Shown here: one piece after another, positions 16,757-26,033 of the stretch | How the letters are laid out: every line of letters begins with the position of its first letter | Position numbering within the stretch: the stretch's first letter is position 1 | From: an uncultured beta proteobacterium | GTDB lineage: Bacteria > Pseudomonadota > Gammaproteobacteria > Burkholderiales > Burkholderiaceae | Direction: 5' to 3' | DNA length: 42,825 nt | Assembly: GCA_903900805.1 (NCBI GenBank) | Contig: CAIUOP010000073.1 | Span: forward strand, 1 to 42,825 | Made by a program: the position numbers and the translations under genes | Notes under the pieces: generated by a model | What the model saw: only the letters and a program-made list of their open reading frames with translations | Told to the model about the DNA's origin: nothing | The model's database searches: none

Positions 16757-17197
16757 ATGTTTAAGCATTTATTGGTGCCAGTCGATGGCTCAGATATCAG
16801 TAAGAAAGCTTTGAAGAAAGTGGCTGAACTTGCAAAAGCAGATGGTGCTGCTGTGACCTTGGTGTATGTGTCTGACTCTTTACCTCCAATGGTGTACTCC
16901 GATAGCACTATGGGCTATGGAATCACCCAAAAGGATCATCAGAAGGCTTGTGAGGCCTATGCAAAAGATGTCTTTAAAAAATCTACCGCTGCACTTGGCG
17001 CAAGCAGCAAAGCAAAAACACTGCATATCTCTAACTCTAATTTATCCGAAGGTATTTTAGATGGCGCTAAAAAATCAAAAGCGGATGTGATTGTGATGGC
17101 TTCACATAAGCGCACAGGTATCACAGGTATGTTGCTTGGCAGCGAAACCCATGAAGTGATTGTGCACTCGAAGTTGCCAGTATTGGTGCTTGGCTGA
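16757..17197 (+). CDS. Universal stress protein UspA family
   Basis: A 146-residue single Usp domain. It begins with FKHLLVPVDGSDISKKAL and ends with the ATP-binding-type pattern VIVMASHKRTGITGMLLGSE followed by HSKLPVLVLG. Members bind ATP or AMP and aid survival under starvation or respiratory stress; some Usp genes are under Fnr/Anr control, but no clear Fnr box is visible here. The ribosome site is AAAGGGAG. It is monocistronic, with a strong terminator after it. Confidence 0.92.
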   Translation: MFKHLLVPVDGSDISKKALKKVAELAKADGAAVTLVYVSDSLPPMVYSDSTMGYGITQKDHQKACEAYAKDVFKKSTAALGASSKAKTLHISNSNLSEGILDGAKKSKADVIVMASHKRTGITGMLLGSETHEVIVHSKLPVLVLG

Positions 17198-17222
17198 TTA
17201 AGGGATATTTGCTTGGTTAAAG

Positions 17223-17250
17223 AAATAGGGTCCATGTGGACCCTATTTTT
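17223..17250 (+). terminator. Intrinsic terminator of the uspA-family gene
   Basis: AAATAGGGTCCA (17223-17234) pairs perfectly with TGGACCCTATTT (17237-17248) and continues into a run of T (17246-17250). It lies 25 bases after the stop codon. The 12-bp stem is the strongest rho-independent terminator in the window. Confidence 0.88.
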
Positions 17251-17271
17251 ATTACTGGACTAGTATTTTTT

Positions 17272-17303
17272 CAAAAACCCCCTATCAATTTGAATTGATA
17301 GGG
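17272..17303 (-). terminator. Intrinsic terminator of the M23 peptidase gene, overlapping its stop codon
   Basis: On the minus strand CCCTATCAATT (17303-17293) pairs with AATTGATAGGG (17290-17280) around a 2-base centre, followed by GGTTTTTGA. The stop codon (17285-17287) is inside the 3' arm of the stem, so a terminating ribosome would cover the hairpin. Confidence 0.72.
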
Positions 17304-18700
17304 CTACCCAGCAAAAGAATTGCTCTCGTTAGCTGACCGCTTTCATTGTTACGCATAGACCATAAATCTAGCTGAGTCTTTAACCCATACGGATCTATGT
17401 ATATACCATTTTTTCTAAGTTCGAAATGAAGATGTGGACCGGTTGATCTGCCGGTTGATCCAACATAACCAATCTCTAAGCCACGACGAACTTCATTGCC
17501 TACTGCAAGCTCAACGTTGTAGTTGCTTAAGTGTGCATAGTAGGTGTGATAGTTGCCAGGATGTTCCAAGATAATCAAGTTGCCAAAAGCGCCGCTATAG
17601 CCGAGATGGATAACTCTGCCATTAGCTACGCTAAAGATAGGTGTGCCACTCGGGGCAGCATAATCAATGCCCATATGAGTACGATAGCGCTGCTTGGGCG
17701 CTGCTTCGGTAACAGGCGCATTGCTACTTGGGCGCTTGCTGGAAGCACGCACGCTACCAACGCCTCGTGAAATACGGCGATAGCTGAGTGGATTTGTCCA
17801 AAAGGAGCGCTCGAGAGATTCTCCGCTACCAGTAAAAAATCCACCGGGGATGTCGCTACGGTCTACCCAGTAGGCGCTTGCAAATACCTCTTTATTTACT
17901 GGGTCAATAATTTCAGTAGCCCAGATTTGGGCCCATCTCTCACGATCACCAAAGTCCACAATTAAACGAACGATGCTGTCGGTATTTTCTAATGAGCTAT
18001 TTTCTTCTGGATAGATCTGTTTAATAAGGGAGTTTAATTCCCAAACCAGTTCAACTGGCAGCATGTCACCAACCTTGCGCGGGTCATATAAAACATCCCG
18101 CAATGGAATTCGTAATTCAGTGAGATTCTTTGATTCATTTTTTAAATAGTCTTGTTGAATTAAGAATCCACTGAATGCTGACGGTGTGAATGTCCATACT
18201 TCGGTTTTACTATCCTGAAGAGGGCCATTCATAATGCTGAGTGAGTCAAAGCGGTTACGACTACCAAATGCAGCTGCGTAAGGAATGCAATCTCCACGCA
18301 TGCGGTTAAAGAATGTTTTCGTCTGAGTTTTGAAAAATTCTGAAAGCTGAGGGTTGTCAATGCCAATGCTAGCTGGCAAATTATCCTCATTGAAATTACG
18401 TCGGAGGCAGCCTTGAACGACGCGGTAATCTAGATTGCTGGCGCTATCTAGATCTACTTCACTAGGGTCTTTGCTCTGGGATAGTGCAGGATTCAGGCTA
18501 TTGCTTTTTGAAGTCCCTCTTGCTGCATTATCTTTAAAGCCAACTGGTTTTGTGCTCCTAACAATCACTTTTTTACGAGCTTCGTTCGTTTGGGCACTCG
18601 CTATAGGTATAAGCCCAGGTAGCAGGCTAAGATAGCTAAATCCAACCAGAATGAGTGCTCCTTGTAATAGCGAGCGACAAGTTACTTTTTTATTCACCAC
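17285..18700 (-). CDS. M23 (LytM-type) peptidoglycan endopeptidase, exported
   Basis: A 471-residue protein with an N-terminal hydrophobic segment (about 13-36, ending SAQ) that fits a signal peptide or anchor. A long middle region (~90-330) is of no recognised family but resembles the N-terminal domain of larger M23 proteins. The C-terminal peptidase domain carries HMGID (H342, D346) and HLH (H423, H425), the complete zinc site, with TGRSTGPHLHFELR. It would cut cross-links in peptidoglycan during growth or division. Two consecutive GTG codons start the frame and no good ribosome site is seen, so the start is uncertain. Confidence 0.88.
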   Translation of the reverse strand: MVNKKVTCRSLLQGALILVGFSYLSLLPGLIPIASAQTNEARKKVIVRSTKPVGFKDNAARGTSKSNSLNPALSQSKDPSEVDLDSASNLDYRVVQGCLRRNFNEDNLPASIGIDNPQLSEFFKTQTKTFFNRMRGDCIPYAAAFGSRNRFDSLSIMNGPLQDSKTEVWTFTPSAFSGFLIQQDYLKNESKNLTELRIPLRDVLYDPRKVGDMLPVELVWELNSLIKQIYPEENSSLENTDSIVRLIVDFGDRERWAQIWATEIIDPVNKEVFASAYWVDRSDIPGGFFTGSGESLERSFWTNPLSYRRISRGVGSVRASSKRPSSNAPVTEAAPKQRYRTHMGIDYAAPSGTPIFSVANGRVIHLGYSGAFGNLIILEHPGNYHTYYAHLSNYNVELAVGNEVRRGLEIGYVGSTGRSTGPHLHFELRKNGIYIDPYGLKTQLDLWSMRNNESGQLTRAILLLGSPINSN

Positions 18701-18762
18701 GTAATTATCTAATAATGTGAGATAGCACTTGGATAATTATGCTGTAGCGCAACAAATTCAAT

Positions 18763-19689
18763 TTAGTCTTGATCTGGCGCCACCTTCAGTACTGCAAATG
18801 CAGCTTTGAGTCGCTCTTCGTAATTCCTTTTCATTATTGTGGCCTCCTCAGGGCTCCAGCTCCGAAAGCCTTCACCTTTATTGATACCAGTTTTGCCATT
18901 TTTAACCAAGTTGCTAATGCAGGGTGGTGGGGCAGTGATATTAGAGAGGGAGGGATATATCAGTTCTGCAGCTAGGGTCATACCTTCCCATCCAGAAATT
19001 TCTTTTTGCGTCATTGGACCAACAGCAGCATAACGAAAGCCAAAGCTATATCTCACTGCAGTATCGATATCTTCAGGGGTGGCAATTCCATCTTCTACTA
19101 AAGATAAGGCTTCTCTCATCAATGCATGCTGAATACGATTAGCCAAAAATCCTGGAATATCTTTTTTTACTAGCACTGGTTTCTTACCATTGGCTCGGTA
19201 AAGTTCGCAAACCTGATTGGCTAAAACTGGATCAGAGTCTTTCCCTAAAACAATTTCCACCAGAGGCACAATATGTGCCGGCATGAAATAGTGTGTATTG
19301 AGCATGCGATGCGCAGTCTTCAGATCGCCGGCGATATCACTGATTGGAAAGCCCGAACTATTGCTGCCAATCGGAATATGAGAAGGTACACGTTGATCGA
19401 GGTCGGCGAAGATTTCCTTTTTAAGATCTAAGCGCTCAGAAATAGTTTCGATCACTAAAATAGCATCTTGCCAGTCATTCCAGTCCGCAATACTCCCGGC
19501 AAGAAGACTCACTCCAAGCTTTTGCCATTCAGGATTAATTGAGGTGGCGCATGCTCGAATTGCCTCAAAGCAGTTTTCAGCCTTCTCTTGAGTGCGTCCA
19601 AGAATGATGGTATCGGTCCCATAGGCTAAAAATCCTGCTGCTATTCCTACACCCATGGTGCCACTTCCAATAACGACAACTTTGCCCAT
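18763..19689 (-). CDS. 3-hydroxyacyl-CoA dehydrogenase family protein (paralogue A)
   Basis: A 308-residue protein with an N-terminal NAD-binding Rossmann fold (VVVIGSGTMGVGIAAGF, GxGxxG at residues 8-13) and a C-terminal helical domain. Conserved blocks include IGSNSSGFPISDIA, NTHYFMPAHIVPLVEI and DIPGFLANRIQHALMREALS. The PAH in place of the usual NP after the catalytic-region His is shared with the paralogue at 26034. Members include 3-hydroxybutyryl-CoA, L-gulonate and carnitine dehydrogenases, so a free hydroxy acid is as likely a substrate as a CoA ester. It is divergent from the enolase-superfamily gene. Confidence 0.88.
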   Translation of the reverse strand: MGKVVVIGSGTMGVGIAAGFLAYGTDTIILGRTQEKAENCFEAIRACATSINPEWQKLGVSLLAGSIADWNDWQDAILVIETISERLDLKKEIFADLDQRVPSHIPIGSNSSGFPISDIAGDLKTAHRMLNTHYFMPAHIVPLVEIVLGKDSDPVLANQVCELYRANGKKPVLVKKDIPGFLANRIQHALMREALSLVEDGIATPEDIDTAVRYSFGFRYAAVGPMTQKEISGWEGMTLAAELIYPSLSNITAPPPCISNLVKNGKTGINKGEGFRSWSPEEATIMKRNYEERLKAAFAVLKVAPDQD

Positions 19690-19794
19690 AGTCCATCTGC
19701 CGGTTAATTAATGAATATCTTAATTATTCCCTATTCAGGCTGATGCTAGGCATTTAAATTATCGATACAATCATTTTTTAAATAAGGAATCCAG

Positions 19795-20928
19795 ATGCCG
19801 ATTATTGAATCCGTTCAGGTTGCTTCAGTAGCAGTACCTTTAGATAAAGTTACCTCATTTTCTACTCGTACCGTTTCTGAGCGTCACTATTGCTTGGTCA
19901 AGGTTCGTGGCAAGGATGGCAATGAAGGTATTGGCTTTTGTTACGTTGGCAGTGCCGGTGGTGATATTGCCAAAATTGCTGTCGAACAATTATTGGCGCC
20001 AAAGCTGATTGGACAGAACAGTCATCGTAGTGAGGGTTTGTGGATGGAGATGTATAACGAATCTATTCTTCAGGGACGAACCGGCGCGGTCATGCGTGGT
20101 ATCTCTATTTTGGATACAGCGCTATGGGATCTCAATGCGCGCTCTGTTGGCCTGCCTTTACACCAGTACCTTGGCTCTGTAGTGGATGATCGAGTCCCCG
20201 CATATGCGAGTGGGGGCTATTACCTTGAGGGTAAGACTCCAGCTAAGCTTGGTAAAGAAATGGAGTCTTACGTTCAGCAAGGATTTAAAGCCGTCAAGAT
20301 GAAAGTAGGTCGTTTATCACCTGCCCAAGAAGAGGCCCGAGTTAAAGCTGCTCGCAAAGCAATTGGCGATGATATTTTGCTTACTTTAGACGCCAATAAT
20401 GCTTGGCGTGATTTACCAACCGCGCTAGAGTATGTGCGCCGCTTTGAAGCCTATAACCCATACTGGATTGAAGAGCCATTTTCACCAGATGCGATTGATT
20501 TACACGCTGCTCTCGCCCGCCTAACCAAGATTAATGTCGCCACTGGCGAAATGGAAGCTGGACGCTGGCGCTTTAGAGAATTGATTGATGCAGGTGGAGC
20601 AAGGATTCTTCAATCGGATGCAGCCGTATGTGGCGGTATTACGGAGTGGCGCAGGATCTCTGCATATGCAGATTTGAAGGGCGTCACGGTTTGCCCACAT
20701 TGGATGCATGATTTGCATGCACCATTAGTTGCTGCTACACCCAATGCCCGTTTTGTAGAGTTCTTCCTAGATGATCAGGTGCTCAATTTCCGTAGACTCA
20801 TCAATAAGCAACTGACTTTTAAGAACGGTGATTTGATCTTGCATAAAACACCAGGATTAGGATTTGAGTTCGACGAGGCTGCAGTGAAAAAATATGCCGG
20901 CAAAACAGCGTGGACAAAGATTGTCTAA
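19795..20928 (+). CDS. Mandelate racemase/muconate lactonizing enzyme family (MR subgroup) protein
   Basis: A 377-residue enolase-superfamily enzyme. The capping domain spans about 1-125, followed by the barrel with base K168-M-K170, metal ligands D199 (TLDANN), E226 (IEEP) and E252 (TGEME), and the Asp-His dyad D275 and H302 (PHWMHD). This set of residues is that of the mandelate-racemase subgroup, which contains racemases and sugar-acid or hydroxy-acid dehydratases acting by removing the proton next to a carboxylate. The MHDLHAP after H302 is distinctive. Neighbouring TRAP, aldolase-like and dehydrogenase genes favour an acid dehydratase role; the substrate is unknown. The ribosome site is AAGGAA. 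Confidence 0.9.
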   Translation: MPIIESVQVASVAVPLDKVTSFSTRTVSERHYCLVKVRGKDGNEGIGFCYVGSAGGDIAKIAVEQLLAPKLIGQNSHRSEGLWMEMYNESILQGRTGAVMRGISILDTALWDLNARSVGLPLHQYLGSVVDDRVPAYASGGYYLEGKTPAKLGKEMESYVQQGFKAVKMKVGRLSPAQEEARVKAARKAIGDDILLTLDANNAWRDLPTALEYVRRFEAYNPYWIEEPFSPDAIDLHAALARLTKINVATGEMEAGRWRFRELIDAGGARILQSDAAVCGGITEWRRISAYADLKGVTVCPHWMHDLHAPLVAATPNARFVEFFLDDQVLNFRRLINKQLTFKNGDLILHKTPGLGFEFDEAAVKKYAGKTAWTKIV

Positions 20929-20956
20929 GTCTTTAATAAATCAGCGCTGAATCAAT

Positions 20957-20977
20957 AGGGCCCGCATTGCGGGCCCT
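20957..20977. terminator. GC-rich hairpin between convergent genes
   Basis: AGGGCCCGC (20957-20965) pairs with GCGGGCCCT (20969-20977) around a 3-base loop, followed by TTATTCT on the plus side. It lies 28 bases after the enolase-superfamily gene and 31 bases beyond the stop of the convergent TRAP permease, so it can serve both. The T tract is weak. Confidence 0.7.
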
Positions 20978-21008
20978 TATTCTAAATACTTGTACTACTT
21001 GGCATTGA

Positions 21009-23021
21009 CTAGGAGGGTTTACGGCTTAACTTTAAATGGGTCAATGTTTGCGTAATGAGTACTAAACCAAACCCAATAAAGCCAATTAGGTCAGCCTCGC
21101 TTGATGGGTAAGCCAAAGCAACTCCGGAGACAACCATGATGACGCGCTCAAAGATTTTGGTTTTTTCAATAAACCAGCCTTGGAGTCCACCAGCTAAACA
21201 GATAATCCCAACTACTGCAGTAAATGAGATCCAGCCAATCTGCATCCAATCTGCTTGTTCCAGAGCGCTACTAGATCCCATCAATAGTAAGCTGACCCCA
21301 GACTTGTCTAGCACAAACATGAATGGCACCAGAATCGCTGGGGCTACATATTTCCAAGTTTGTAAAGTCGTCTTATAGGGGTTGCCCTTGCAAATCGCTG
21401 CAGCTGCAAATGGGGAGAGCGCTGTTGGAGGAGAAACCTCTGAGAGAACAGCGTAGTAGAAGATAAACATATGCGCTGCAAATGCTGGCACGCCTAAATT
21501 GATCAATGCTGGTGCTGCAATCACTGCGCAAATAATGTATGACGCGGTTACTGGAACTGCGAGACCCACAATCCAAACAATTAAGGCGGTGAAGATGGCG
21601 GTGAGTAATAGCGAGCCACCTGCATACTGAATCACAATGGAGCTAAATTTCAAACCAAGACCAGTTAGAGTCACGGTGCCAACAATGAGACCAGCGCCTG
21701 CACAGGTTGCGGCGATAGCTAACACACCGGTTGATCCTGAGGCAAGTGCTTTAGTCAGGTTGGAGTTATAAAGCCCTGAAAGAATAGGCTCTTTACCCTT
21801 AAACCAGGCCCAAGGAATGATTGCAGTATCTTCGCGCAACATACTCGAGAGAGCAGATACGACGGTTGCCCAAAACACCGACATCACGGGTGAGAAGCCA
21901 TACATCATGAATACCACAATGGAAATGAGGGAGAAGAAATGGAACCAATATTTTTTTGTAAGTGACCAGGCGCTTTCTACGGATGGAAAATGAATGTTCT
22001 TCATACCGTATTTACGTACGTCGATCTCAACCATGACAAACAAGCCAAGGTAGAAAAGAATGGTTGGAATGGTTGCCATCAACAACACATCTAAATAGGA
22101 AATCTTAAGAAAGTCTGCAATTAAGAATGCAGCAGCGCCTAAAACTGGTGGCGAGATAATGGCGCCAAGACCACCGGCAGCTAAGAGACCGCCAGCAGCA
22201 TTCTTTTCATAGCCAACCTTATCTAACATTGGCGCGGCAACTGAACCTACGGTAACGGTAGTAGCGACACCGGAGCCAGATGGGCCGCCCATTAAAAATG
22301 AGGACAGCACAATTGTTCTTCCAACCCCTGAAGATTTACCTCCCATTGAAGCAAAGGAGAAGTCGATAAAGAACTTACCAGCACCAGTAAATTGCAAGAA
22401 AGCCCCAAAGATGGTGAATAGAATAATTAGGGTTGCAGAAACATCGACTGCAGTGCCATAGATGCCCTCGAGACTCATATACATATAACCCACTAGGCGA
22501 TCGAGATCATAGCCTTTGTGTGTCCATGGTGCAGGTAGGTAGTTACCAAAGAAGGCATAAAGCAAAAAGAGAACGGTAACAGTCACTAAGACCATCCCAT
22601 TGGTTCTTCTAACGCTCTCTAGGATGAGCAGGATGAGACCAATACCCACCATGACATCAGTAGAATTTGGGGCAGTGTTTCTATCCATCAGATCATCGCC
22701 GCCGGCCAGAATGTAATAAGCGATGGCCACCGAGCCGATTGCAAACAAAACGTCCCAGAACATCAGCTTATTTTTAAAACGAGCAGCGATCGGAAAGCTT
22801 AAGAACACCAAAAACAAAACTAAGGCAACGTGGATTACACGCAGTTGCTGCGTTGGAACAATGGAGTAAGCCGCATAAAGATGAAACAAAGACATACCCA
22901 CAGCAACTAAGGTAATGAACTTGGCCAACAGACCCTTATAGTCATTAGAATCGCCTTCCTCTTGCTTAATGAAGGCATCTAATTTTTCTTGGGTTTCGTT
23001 GTCAATCACGTTTTGATTCAT
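21009..23021 (-). CDS. TRAP transporter fused permease (4TM/12TM)
   Basis: A 670-residue integral membrane protein of the fused DctQ-DctM type used with TAXI receptors. A short charged N-terminus leads into the small-subunit-like helices, then the large-subunit domain with GGPSGSGVATTVTVGSVAAPML, GLLAAGGLGAIISPPVLGAA, AIAATCAGAGLIVGTVTLTGLG and SEVSPPTALSPFAAAAI, all characteristic of this family. It should move an organic acid driven by sodium. It is downstream of its receptor gene, separated by a hairpin (23068-23090). The ribosome site is weak (GGGA). Confidence 0.95.
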   Translation of the reverse strand: MNQNVIDNETQEKLDAFIKQEEGDSNDYKGLLAKFITLVAVGMSLFHLYAAYSIVPTQQLRVIHVALVLFLVFLSFPIAARFKNKLMFWDVLFAIGSVAIAYYILAGGDDLMDRNTAPNSTDVMVGIGLILLILESVRRTNGMVLVTVTVLFLLYAFFGNYLPAPWTHKGYDLDRLVGYMYMSLEGIYGTAVDVSATLIILFTIFGAFLQFTGAGKFFIDFSFASMGGKSSGVGRTIVLSSFLMGGPSGSGVATTVTVGSVAAPMLDKVGYEKNAAGGLLAAGGLGAIISPPVLGAAAFLIADFLKISYLDVLLMATIPTILFYLGLFVMVEIDVRKYGMKNIHFPSVESAWSLTKKYWFHFFSLISIVVFMMYGFSPVMSVFWATVVSALSSMLREDTAIIPWAWFKGKEPILSGLYNSNLTKALASGSTGVLAIAATCAGAGLIVGTVTLTGLGLKFSSIVIQYAGGSLLLTAIFTALIVWIVGLAVPVTASYIICAVIAAPALINLGVPAFAAHMFIFYYAVLSEVSPPTALSPFAAAAICKGNPYKTTLQTWKYVAPAILVPFMFVLDKSGVSLLLMGSSSALEQADWMQIGWISFTAVVGIICLAGGLQGWFIEKTKIFERVIMVVSGVALAYPSSEADLIGFIGFGLVLITQTLTHLKLSRKPS

Positions 23022-23067
23022 GTCCCAACCTGTCTGTATTGATATTCATCTACCGCATTAAAGCAGA

Positions 23068-23090
23068 AGGGGTGAGATTAACTCACCCCT
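23068..23090 (-). terminator. Hairpin between TAXI receptor and TRAP permease genes
   Basis: AGGGGTGAG (23068-23076) pairs perfectly with CTCACCCCT (23082-23090) around a 5-base loop. It sits 7 bases after the receptor stop and 46 bases before the permease start. On the transcribed strand it is followed by TTCTGCTTT rather than a continuous T run, so partial termination or RNA stabilisation of the receptor message is more likely than full stop. Confidence 0.6.
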
Positions 23091-23097
23091 ATGTAGC

Positions 23098-24048
23098 TTA
23101 GTTTACCTTGATACCTTTTTCTTTAAAGTACTTCAGCGCACCTGGATGATAGGCAATCGGTGAGGCATTCGCTTTTTGGTTCTCTAGCTTGATATTTCTG
23201 TACTCAGCATGTGAGCGGACCAGTTCAAGTTGATTATCAAAAATGGCTTTGACAATTTTGTAGGCCTCTGCATCAGACATAGAGGCATTTACAACTAATA
23301 GATTTGCAACTGCTGCAACATTATTGTCTTTCTCCATGCCGCTATAAGTTTGTTTAGTAATAACAGATGGAAAGTAAAGATTGCCATATTTTTTATTCAT
23401 AGCAGGAACTTCAGCAGCGGTATCTATCATCACAATTTTCATGCTTGGGCTGTTTGCTAGATCAGTAACAGCTGCAGTTGGTAAGCCACCTACCCAAAAG
23501 AAGGCATCAATCTTGCGATCTTTTACTGCATTAACAGATTCTGCAACGCTCAAGCGCTCACGCTTTACATCTTTATCCTTATCTAGGCCTGCAGCCTCTA
23601 GCAAGCGAAAAGCCATGACTTCAGTGGCACTTCCTGGTGAGCCTGTGCTCACACGTTTACCTTTTAAATCTTTCATGGTCTTAATGCCAGTCGATTCTAC
23701 GGTAGCAACGTGCATGAGGTTTGGATACAGTATGAGTAAATTCCGCAAATCTATTGGCTTATCCTTAAATTTATCATCACCATCTTTAGCATCTTTAGCA
23801 GCATCAGCCATTGAGAAACCAACGTAAGGTTTGCCAGTACCAATAAGTTTTAAGTTATCAACTGAACCGCCTGTAACTTCAGCAGTCGCTGACATTCCTG
23901 GGACATGCTTGGATAAAACTGAGGCTAGACCTCCACCCATTGGGTAATACACGCCTCCAGTGCCACCGGTTGCGATAGAAATATTCTGTGCTTGTGCACT
24001 TACCCATAAAAAGCTGAGAGAAAGCACAATGATTTTTAGTAGTTTCAT
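23098..24048 (-). CDS. TAXI-family TRAP transporter solute-binding protein
   Basis: A 316-residue exported receptor. The signal peptide (MKLLKIIVLSLSFLWVSAQA) is followed by the TAXI signature ISIATGGTGGVYYPMGGGLA and by TGGSVDNLKLI, GKRVSTGSPGSATEVMA and DAFFWVGG. The ATG at 24048 has AGGAGA six bases upstream; the longer frame would run into the neighbouring gene and hide the signal peptide. It works with the fused permease downstream. Lying with an aldolase-like and a dehydrogenase gene, it probably binds a carboxylate substrate of that pathway. Confidence 0.95.
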   Translation of the reverse strand: MKLLKIIVLSLSFLWVSAQAQNISIATGGTGGVYYPMGGGLASVLSKHVPGMSATAEVTGGSVDNLKLIGTGKPYVGFSMADAAKDAKDGDDKFKDKPIDLRNLLILYPNLMHVATVESTGIKTMKDLKGKRVSTGSPGSATEVMAFRLLEAAGLDKDKDVKRERLSVAESVNAVKDRKIDAFFWVGGLPTAAVTDLANSPSMKIVMIDTAAEVPAMNKKYGNLYFPSVITKQTYSGMEKDNNVAAVANLLVVNASMSDAEAYKIVKAIFDNQLELVRSHAEYRNIKLENQKANASPIAYHPGALKYFKEKGIKVN

Positions 24049-24082
24049 TTTTTGTCTCCTGATAACGTTGTAATAAATTGAA

Positions 24083-25009
24083 TTAAAGGCCTGGCATAGT
24101 GAAATTGATTGCTTTAAGCTCACTCAATAATTTAGCTTGTTGATCAGCAGTCAATTGCATGAGTGGTGGGCGTACTCTTAACCACTCAGGATCTTTGCTG
24201 AAATGTGCAACAGCAGTTTTCATCCCAGCAATCATTTGGTAGTGAGCAAAAACAGAGCGTACTTTATCTAAATCTGCTTGGCGTTGATCGGCATCCGATT
24301 CTCTCCAATGGGTTGCCACATCAGCAATCGCTTTTGGATTGATATTTGCAGTCGCAGAAATACAGCCAACGCCACCGGCACGTAAGGTACGCATGAGGAA
24401 TGTTTCGCTGCCAGCGTATACGCGGAAGCCTGAGCTGGCCAATAGTTTAATGACAGATTCTGTATATTCCCAATCGCCAGAGCTATCTTTCATACCAATA
24501 ACAGTTTTTGGGTACTCTTTAATTAAGCGTTCTAGTAATGAAAGACTTAAATTGATTTTGGTGACAGGAGGTATGTTGTAAATATAAATTTGCAACGCTG
24601 AGTTACCCATCCTTTGAATTACTTCGGAATAGTAAGCAAACAGGCCATCATCGGTAATATCTTTGTAGTAGAAGGGTGGCAACATCAATACGCCTGCGCA
24701 CTTATGGCTTACAGCATGGGCCGTCATCCGATATGTACTCTCAACAGAAGTCGAGCCAGTGCCGGGCATCATATGCTCTGGGTTTAAACCACCTTCAATC
24801 ATTGCGGTAAGCGTATTCATCTTTTGCGTGGCAGACATCGAATTTGCTTCAGAGTTGGTTCCGAAGATCGCTTGACCAACGCCATTTGCTTCTAGCCATT
24901 TACATTGCTTAAGCAATTTTTGTGCGTCTGGAGTGCTATCTGCCTTGAAGGGTGTCAATACAGGAGACAACACCGCAGGTAGGGTGGATGGAATTAAAGA
25001 AATGGTCAT
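24083..25009 (-). CDS. Dihydrodipicolinate synthase/N-acetylneuraminate lyase family protein
   Basis: A 308-residue TIM-barrel protein. The Schiff-base lysine is K174 (VIGMKDSSGDW) and the catalytic tyrosine Y144 (IYIYNIPP). The carboxylate-binding loop reads GTNSEA (50-55) instead of the GTTGE of true DapA, and GTGSTSVEST (83-92) is conserved. It is very unlikely to be the lysine-pathway enzyme, given the altered loop and its place between a 2-hydroxyacid dehydrogenase and a TRAP transporter. Aldolase or dehydratase action on a 2-keto sugar acid or 2-keto acid is the family-based inference. Confidence 0.88.
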   Translation of the reverse strand: MTISLIPSTLPAVLSPVLTPFKADSTPDAQKLLKQCKWLEANGVGQAIFGTNSEANSMSATQKMNTLTAMIEGGLNPEHMMPGTGSTSVESTYRMTAHAVSHKCAGVLMLPPFYYKDITDDGLFAYYSEVIQRMGNSALQIYIYNIPPVTKINLSLSLLERLIKEYPKTVIGMKDSSGDWEYTESVIKLLASSGFRVYAGSETFLMRTLRAGGVGCISATANINPKAIADVATHWRESDADQRQADLDKVRSVFAHYQMIAGMKTAVAHFSKDPEWLRVRPPLMQLTADQQAKLLSELKAINFTMPGL

Positions 25010-25021
25010 ACTGACTCCGTT

Positions 25022-25951
25022 TTAATTAGGCACTTCCGATGGAAGTGGTTGTTGTGCAAAAAAAGCTTCTAAATTATCAACAGCTAAATTGGTCATGGCT
25101 ATCCGCGTTTCTGTGGTGGCACTACCAATATGAGGTGTGAGTAAAACATTATCCAACCTTAAGAAGGCCGGATTGGGATTTGGTTCATTTTTAAATACGT
25201 CTAGAGCAGCGCCAGCAATCTTTTTATGTTGCAGTGCATATAAAAGTGCCTCCTCATCAACTACACTGCCGCGGGCAATGTTGATTAAAAAAGCTGAAGG
25301 ACCCAAAGCATTTAAGACCTCTGCATTGACCATATTGTCGGTATCTGAATTGGCTGGGCAGGCTAAGAAAAGAACATTGCTATTGCGGGCTAAATCTTTG
25401 AGGTCTCGATAGTAGGTATAGGGCACCTGCTTTGGGCTAGGACCGCTATAGGCAATTTCAACCTTAAAAGGCTCAAGACGTTTGGCTAAATCCTGGCCAA
25501 TACGGCCCATGCCCACAATGCCAACAGTCTTTCCAGCCAGAGTAGTCGCTAACTTGAAAGGGGTTTTTGACCAGGCACCGCTTTTGACAAACGCCTCGGA
25601 TTCAGGAATACGGCGAAGAAGGCCGAGCATCATACCAATAGCCAGCTCGCAGACTGCATCATTGAGGACGCCCGGGGTATTGGTGGCTTTGATGCCACGC
25701 TCTTTGAGATATGCCAGAGGCAGATTGTCATAACCCACCCCACAAGTAGCTACCATGAGAATACTAGGAATTTGCTTAACCAGAGCCTCTGGTAGCTTAG
25801 TATTGGAGCGCACTAAGATAGCCTCGAATTGTCCAGCAGGTGCAGGAGCGTGAGGATCTAGATGGTAAATGGGGGTAAAGCGACGATTGATTTCTGCCTG
25901 CATTAATTCAGGGAAATGGCCTACCTGTAGCACCGAATTGACGGGGATCAT
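25022..25951 (-). CDS. D-isomer-specific 2-hydroxyacid dehydrogenase
   Basis: A 309-residue NAD(P)-dependent dehydrogenase. The nucleotide fold carries GKTVGIVGMGRIGQDLA, and the catalytic residues appear as Arg in NIARGSVVDEE, Glu in LDVFKNEPNPNP and His in LTPHIGSATTET. The family reduces glyoxylate, hydroxypyruvate or other 2-keto acids. It lies 12 bases upstream of the DHDPS-family gene, so both are in one minus-strand operon with the TRAP genes. It is divergent from the dehydrogenase at 26034. Confidence 0.93.
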   Translation of the reverse strand: MIPVNSVLQVGHFPELMQAEINRRFTPIYHLDPHAPAPAGQFEAILVRSNTKLPEALVKQIPSILMVATCGVGYDNLPLAYLKERGIKATNTPGVLNDAVCELAIGMMLGLLRRIPESEAFVKSGAWSKTPFKLATTLAGKTVGIVGMGRIGQDLAKRLEPFKVEIAYSGPSPKQVPYTYYRDLKDLARNSNVLFLACPANSDTDNMVNAEVLNALGPSAFLINIARGSVVDEEALLYALQHKKIAGAALDVFKNEPNPNPAFLRLDNVLLTPHIGSATTETRIAMTNLAVDNLEAFFAQQPLPSEVPN

Positions 25952-26033
25952 GTCTCACAATGTTTTATATTGAATAATGCCCCATTGTATGTGGATTTTT
26001 AGGTAAAAGTCTGTCCCTTTAGGAGAATGTGTG

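Noticed and set aside
24049..24123. N-terminal extension of the TAXI receptor overlapping the DHDPS-family gene
   Set aside because: The internal ATG at 24048 has an ideal ribosome site and is directly followed by a complete signal peptide.
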